From: Apium graveolens
Lineage: Eukaryota > Streptophyta > Magnoliopsida > Apiales > Apiaceae
NCBI RefSeq assembly: GCF_009905375.1
Contig: NC_133649.1
Span: 222,049,380-222,113,379, forward strand
Direction of reading: 5' to 3'
Length of the DNA stretch: 64,000 nt
Position numbers and translations under genes: made by a program. Below the pieces are notes generated by a model. That model searched no databases, had not been told where the DNA came from, and saw nothing but the letters and a program-made list of their open reading frames with translations. Below, one piece after another: positions 58,619 through 64,000 of this stretch (position 1 is the stretch's first letter; each line of letters opens with the position of its first letter).

Positions 58619-59895
58619 TTCGAACCCAATCTCAAAATCAAATGTCATTAATTTGCTTACCCATTTTTGGTAATTTGCCCCAACCACCCTCTGCTGCATG
58701 ATATATTTCAGACTTTGCTGGTCGGTATAAATTCGAAAATGTCTCCCTAAAAGATAATGCTTCCATTTAAGGACTGCCAAGCATATAGCAATGAATTCCT
58801 TTTCGTAAATGGATTTTTGACGGGCCCTTGGACCCAACAATTTACTAAAGAAAGCGACTGGCCTGCCTTGCTGAATAAGCACTGCTCCAATGCCGTATCC
58901 TGATGCATCTGCCTCTACCGTGAAAGGAAGTGAGAAATTTGGCATTGCCAATACGGGTGAAGTAACCGTCGCTTGTTTGAGATGTTCAAAAGCCTCGGTT
59001 GCTTCGTGTGTCCAGCCAAACTTATCTTTTTTTAGTTGATCAGTGAGGGGGTGAGCAATTTGCGCATACCGGGCAATAAACTTTCGGTCCAATAAACCAA
59101 AAAATCCGCGTAGTTCTCGAAGATTGGAAGGCTCTTCCCACTCGATCATGGCCCGTAACTTATGTATATCAGCTGCCACACCTTCAGCGGAGATCACATG
59201 ACCCAAGTACTCAATTTTCATCTTTCCAAAAGCACATTTTCTGAAGTTTGTTACTAAATAGTTATCCTTTAAGGACTACAACACCAAAGCTACGTGTTTA
59301 ACATGCTCCTCATGATTTTTACTATATATCAGAATGTCATCAAAAAAAACAAGGACAAACTCATGAAGATACGGCTTAAAAACTGCATTCATGAGTGACT
59401 GGAAAGTGGAAGGAGCGTTGGACAATCCAAAGGGCATTACTAAAAATTCGTAATGACCTTCGTGGTACGGAAAGCCGTTTTGTGCACATCCTCATCCTTC
59501 ACCCGAATTTGGTGGTACCCGGCTTTGAGATCCACTTTACTAAACACCTTCGACCCGTGTAGCTCATCCAATAACTCGTCAATAACGGGAACTAAAAATT
59601 TGTTGGGAACGGTCTCCTTGTTGAGGGCACGATAGTCTACACAAAACCTCCACGAGCCATCTTTTTTCTTAACTAGCAAAACCGGGATGGAATATGGACT
59701 AGTGGAAGGTTGAATAAGTCGGGCAGCCAACATTTCACGTACCATTTTTTCTATCTCATTTTTTTGAAATTGAGGATAGCGATAGGGCCTTACACTTACA
59801 GGATTGCTCCCCTCTTTCATCACTATTGCATGTTCGTGTCCCCGGTACGGGGGGTAGTCCCTCCGTTGTTGAAAAAACGTGCTCAAACTGCCCAA
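58619..59895 (-). pseudogene. Reverse transcriptase and RNase H of the Reina-like element
   Basis: 59895-59440 carries the RT N-terminal part (SWRFCVDYRALNKETVPNKF and DLKAGYHQIRV). A frameshift near 59450 moves the catalytic FFDD ([10 protein letters not shown], near 59345) to another frame, and a stop lies near 59278. 59221-58624 carries the connection and RNase H (VEADASGYGIGAVLIQQG, YTDQQSLKYIMQQR). The frame ends soon after the plastid joint. Confidence 0.92.
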
Positions 59896-60628
59896 TTACA
59901 CCTTGTAGAAACCTGGGAACTGCTGGTTCAGAATCACGGTCTTCCATTCCTTCTATTTGCTTCACTTCTACCAAAATACATGTCCCCTCTTTTCGAACTG
60001 TCTTCATCATTGCTTTGAGAGATATTTTGGAGTGTACTAATGAAGGATCCCCTTTTAACACTACCGTTTTCTGCCCCACTCGAAACTTCATTTTTTGTGA
60101 TATCTAATTTGTAGTGACCGCCCCCAACTTTTCCAGCCACTGAACTCCAAGGATGATATCCGAATTTCCCAGCGCGAACAACAGAATATCCTCCACGATA
60201 TCTAACTCTCCCAACTGCAAGAGTACATTCTAACACTCTCATGATCCTTGTACAACCTCTCCATTGCCAAGAGAAACCCCAAACTCATTAGTGCATACCA
60301 CTGGAATCCCCAATTTTTCAACAGAGGCAACAGATATGAAATTGTGTGTCACACCGGGGTCTATCATCACCACCACTAATCTTCCTCCTATATACCCTGT
60401 CAGTTTCATCGTTTTTGGTGATGATAATCCTATTACAGAGTTCAAGGACACCTCTAGCCTAGTCGTGTCATCATTTACCTGTGCATCAACACCATTCCCG
60501 TCTAATTCCTCTTGTTCCTCACCCTCTTCTTGGGTTATTAATACACTCAACTCCTTCTGTTTGCATTTGTGCCCAGCCATCCATTTTTCATCGCAACAAA
60601 AGCACAAACCACGCTCCCTTTTCTGCAC
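59896..60628 (-). pseudogene. Zinc knuckle and protease of the Reina-like element
   Basis: The frame opens with a chromovirus-type knuckle (CFCCDEKWMAGHKC). The protease then reads VVMIDPGVTHNFISVAS where the family normally has D-S/T-G at the active site. Ser/Thr is replaced by Pro, so the enzyme would be inactive. Stops occur at 60239 and two more within the next 150 bases (for example near 60105), then a linker runs toward RT. Confidence 0.85.
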
Positions 60629-61878
60629 CAGGTGTCAAACGTTTAACCTCACCAATGGGTTTAGCCGTAGGAAGACTCGACAAGCTTGGTTTGAGTCTGT
60701 TTTGTGAGGTTCTACTGTAACTCAAAAATTGTTGAGAAGCTACACTCGGAGAAACTGACCCAGTTTCAGACCTTGACCCCCATGGCGAAGATTTAGACCC
60801 AAAAGATTGAGAACTAAAGGAAAATGGTTGGCTAGAGAATTTCGTTATAACTGAAAACAGACTAATCGAATTTGACTTGAAATTAGAGGAGTTCTGAGCC
60901 TTACCATCATAAGAATTCTGGTTGCGGATCCGATTCTTTTCTTCACCCTTGAGAGCCAGATCCATGGCTTGTTCCAAAGCGTACATACCGAGCATTCGAA
61001 CTTCCGCCCTAATATCTTCGTTTAACCCATTAACAAAATGTCCCATCATGATGTTCTCCGGAATCCTCTCTAACGGTGCAGCCATCTCTATGAACTGCCT
61101 CTTAAATTCTGCCATTGTTCTGGTTTGCTTAACTGCAATCCATTTTCCACAGAGGGTGCCTGAGTGTAGCGGTCGAAATTGCTGCAAAATTAGGCTTCTC
61201 ATATCATCCCAAGTTAGAATGGGACGTCTACGATGTTCCCATTAATACCATAACAACGCATCTCTATCGAACCCCACTACAGCAGCCTCCAGCTTCTCCT
61301 CATTAGTCAACTTATAAAATGCAAAGTACCTCTCCACCCGTAAAAGCCATCCGTCCGGGTTTGTTCGTCAAACTGCGGGATCTAACTTAGGGTATCTCCA
61401 GTTTCCCCCTTAATTACACCCACCCCCACCTCGTGGGTCATCATCAATCTTCTCTTTATCCTTATTTCGGCTGTTACTTCCTTGTAAATCGAGACCACCA
61501 AATGTAGAATTCTGACCCCCCCAACCCAGTCTTGTCTCCTTGCAAACCTAAACTACCCATCTCACCGTGTGACCCACTCATTTGTTTTAATGACGAAGTG
61601 GTGGACCTCATCTCAAGCTGGAATTCATCTTGACGCCTTGTGACTTCTGAAATGAGGTTTTCATTATTTTCTCGAACTCGGTCAATCCTAATCTGCAGCT
61701 TTTGGGTTACTTGGTCGAGACTCGATGTAATTTGTGATACTAGGGTTTGTTCCATCTCGTTGGCGGCGCGACTTACAGCGCTAGCTACCTCATCCATCAT
61801 CGATTTGCGGAGTTCTGCTACCACTTTTTCCAACTGATCGGTGCGTTGAGATTGGCAGGTTTCCGGTTGTGGTGCCAT
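60588..61878 (-). pseudogene. Gag of the Reina-like element
   Basis: The ATG at 61878 gives MAPQPETCQSQRTDQLEKVV, a likely coiled coil to about residue 100. After a frame break near 61480 and another near 61240, the frame 61202-60588 carries the capsid-like region (QFIEMAAPLERIPENIMMGH) and a Ser-rich tail. The gag start is about 30 bases after the LTR. A weak Met-tRNA-like primer site, TAGTATCGAAGC, lies at about 61898-61887. Confidence 0.82.
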
Positions 61879-61907
61879 GATCAACCGCTTCGATACTAGA
61901 TTTGGAA

Positions 61908-62266
61908 TGGAATTACTCCTAATTATTAACTGGACAATTCGAACTAACAGGACTCACACAATACCACCAATAATCTAAACTGATTTGATTAAACTACGAA
62001 TCATAAGAGCTTCCCAGTACTTTGATTACTCTTAGACTTTTGAGTAGCTGAGGAACTGCCAAACACCACAAGGGTTACCAGATAATACATTCCATACCTA
62101 ATTTTCCTTTTCTTTCCTCCCCTTATCCCCTTTCTACACTTGTCCTTTAATTACTTAATTACCTCCTGTTCCAATTACCTCGTGCCCCCATCTGTTTTCT
62201 TAAAACGACGTCGTACATACGTTATAAGCATGCCTGCTCTATTATTATTATTATTATGCTGAGACA
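61908..62266 (-). repeat. 5' LTR of the Reina-like element
   Basis: It is 359 bp, TGGAATTACTCCTAATTATT to GCTGAGACA on the plus strand. It matches the 3' LTR at 56462-56811 apart from scattered substitutions and an ATT repeat length change. Confidence 0.92.
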
Positions 62267-62470
62267 TTGCAATGAGTTAAAGATGCGTCTAAACTTGAAG
62301 GAAAAAAAACATCATCATAGTGGAACATATTGACTTTGTAGGGTTTGACAACTGTTGTCACATCAAAATATATTTTTCTTCTAATGTTGCTTTGCACAAG
62401 TTCTTTTCAAAGTCGAGGAGAATAATGCGGAACAATTATTCACAATAATACTCTATATATATTTATATTA

Positions 62471-62728
62471 CTCCCTCTATCCTGTTCAATTTTATACAAT
62501 TTTCTTTTTTGGACGTTCCTCTCAATTCTATACATTCCAAAAATAGTAAAGTTTCATTATATAAATTTTAACCACTTACATATCCACTACTTTTTTCCAC
62601 CACACTCACTTTATACATTCAATATTAATTGTTCCCACCACTTTACCCACTTTTCCTCACTAAATTAGACTTTTTCTTAACCTCCATGCCACACCCCATA
62701 TGTATATTATTCAATCAGATAGAAGGAG
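62471..62728. mobile_element. Stowaway-type MITE
   Basis: It is 258 bp with ends CTCCCTCTATCCTG and, inverted, CTCCTTCTATCTGA, and TA at both sides (62469-62470 and 62729-62730). No frame. It lies next to the right copy of the old LTR. Confidence 0.82.
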
Positions 62729-62739
62729 TATTGTTTAAG

Positions 62740-63030
62740 CAAAAAAATAGTTTTTATTTAAAAATTTACATTTGGTGGCTAAGTTTAAGGATTTACTCCA
62801 TATAAGGAGATGTAATCTTTATTGCAAAGAAAAATTTGAATATTATTAAATTGAGATTGTAATATAAAAATCTGTTTCTCGTTACGATCCTAACAAACTC
62901 TTCTCTTCCGCAGTTGAGAAATTCTAGGGGCAGTGGTGCTGCTTCGAATAGGTCACCTCATGCTTGTGGATATTTTGCGATTAATGCACGTTATCTATCC
63001 TTTTACCTTGTTTTAATCGTTATCGTATGT
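62740..63030 (+). repeat. Old plus-strand LTR-like repeat, right copy
   Basis: It is homologous to about 55840-56080 (GGATTTACTCCATATAAGGA, CTAACAAACTCTTCTCTTCC), with many differences. With the left copy it brackets the Reina-like element. Confidence 0.55.
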
Positions 63031-64000
63031 CACCTTAATACATCGTCTTAATAACCCTATCATAACTTAATTACTAAAATCTAAATCACCTACCAATACC
63101 GTGATATTAGCCAGTAGCCACTATATCAACCTAATAAACACCTTGTGCAACATACTTACAGTTTTAATATATAAAAATATATAACAATATACACTAATGC
63201 TGGAAGTCAGTTAATAATATCGAGTTCTTCCTCCAAACCTCACAGAAAATAACTAAATAATATTGACTTCCTCCTGACTGATGCGGGTAAATTTATCGCC
63301 ATCAACTTGCATCTACGAAACTTGCGATATTTGATTTAGATCAATATTCCGCACTCGGACTAAAACGAGAAAGTGAGATAAAAGCGCCAGTAAATGCGAC
63401 TCTGATGTAATGGCAATTTACATTCACCTGTTTTTACCAGAAATGAGGTCACGTGAAAGACTTGTGTTATTAGAATATGAAGTGGCTCAGTAGGACTTCT
63501 TTGAGAAATTCTAAGCTAATGAGGGCATGGAGATTTACAGTTCAAGATGGGAGATGCTAATTTATAATTCATATAGACAGCAGTAAACAAAGTTGCTCAT
63601 TTGTTTACGCGAAAATGAGAGGGAACATAAGGATTCAAACATCAACAAGATGATGATTCATTCAGCCACATGGTTTCCGTTTTGTTGTAGAGTTGAAGAC
63701 AATAATGTTGTGATACATTCCACTGTTTCGTTGTAGAGTTGAACGCAAGAATGTGATATAATCCTACAACTTGAGGGAGAATTTTAAATTCATATGACAT
63801 GCAAGCAATAATTGAATCAAAGTGCAAGATCATTTATTTTTGCAGAATATTATTTTAATTAAATCATGAAGGATGCGCACATGAAAAAAAAACTTTCAGA
63901 CAGATTTAAAAAAAAATGCATGATTTTATGCAAATTAAGAAGAAGAGTAAAAAGAATTTGCAGCAGAATAAAGAAGAGGACAACAATGACGATGTTGAAA
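63031..64000. other. Intergenic DNA
   Basis: No gene is supported. A local duplication (GTTGTAGAGTTGAA at about 63684 and 63733) is present. Confidence 0.6.

Larger units (their letters stand above)
56462..62267 (-). mobile_element. Reina-like chromovirus (Ty3/gypsy), decayed, with plastid insertion
   Basis: The LTRs are 56462-56811 and 61908-62266, and the 5-bp duplication TGCAA is at 56457-56461 and 62268-62272 (one base of uncertainty at the LTR end). On the minus strand the order is LTR, gag with zinc knuckle, protease, RT, RNase H, integrase, chromodomain, poly-G polypurine tract, LTR. Short LTRs and a C-terminal chromodomain point to the Reina lineage. The element is broken by stops and frameshifts and by a 244 bp ycf2 insertion. 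Confidence 0.92.

Overview
The window looks like nuclear DNA from a plant, most likely a eudicot with a large repeat-rich genome. It is AT-rich, has no compact gene array, and carries Athila, chromovirus and SIRE-type LTR retrotransposons, Stowaway, hAT and Mutator-like miniature elements, and pieces of organelle DNA. The species cannot be fixed from sequence alone. Almost all long reading frames belong to retrotransposons.

Positions 1-36888 are a stack of nested elements. The oldest visible piece is the 5' end (LTR, primer site, gag) of a minus-strand Ty1/copia element at 35679-36888. A plus-strand SIRE-like copia element sits in it. What remains of that element is an env-like frame (17038-18302 plus 29455-32717), a polypurine tract and a 3' LTR (32925-35678). 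Its gag-pol is not in the window. The env-like frame is split by a complete 11.1 kb Athila-type gypsy element (18303-29449, minus strand, target duplication GGTAC). The copia LTR is split by a 1.7 kb AT-rich insertion (33731-35434). Just upstream of the env-like frame the copia sequence stops at an old minus-strand gypsy LTR (13515-16786, probably also 7781-9412). That LTR is interrupted by a 4.1 kb solo LTR (9413-13509, target duplication CCATT). A second Athila element (1-7780, minus strand, cut by the window edge) ends this block. Its gag-pol frame is intact except for two stop codons.

Positions 36889-55600 are low-copy or decayed intergenic DNA. They hold a probable mitochondrial insertion (about 37590-38520), several miniature DNA transposons (39579-40184, 41068-41696, 41857-42414, 42903-43304, 46454-46673), and the only convincing host gene: three, perhaps four, minus-strand exons between 51177 and 55420. 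Their reading phases join into one C-terminal protein sequence that I do not recognise.

Positions 55600-64000 contain an old pair of plus-strand LTR-like repeats. A minus-strand Reina-like chromovirus (56462-62267, LTRs of about 350 bp, target duplication TGCAA) is inserted between them. Its pol gene contains a 244 bp insertion of chloroplast ycf2 at the RNase H/integrase boundary, and the insertion length accounts exactly for the frame change there. Another striking pattern is a family of 16-base palindromic units in the Athila LTRs and 3' regions whose stems show a compensatory base-pair change.
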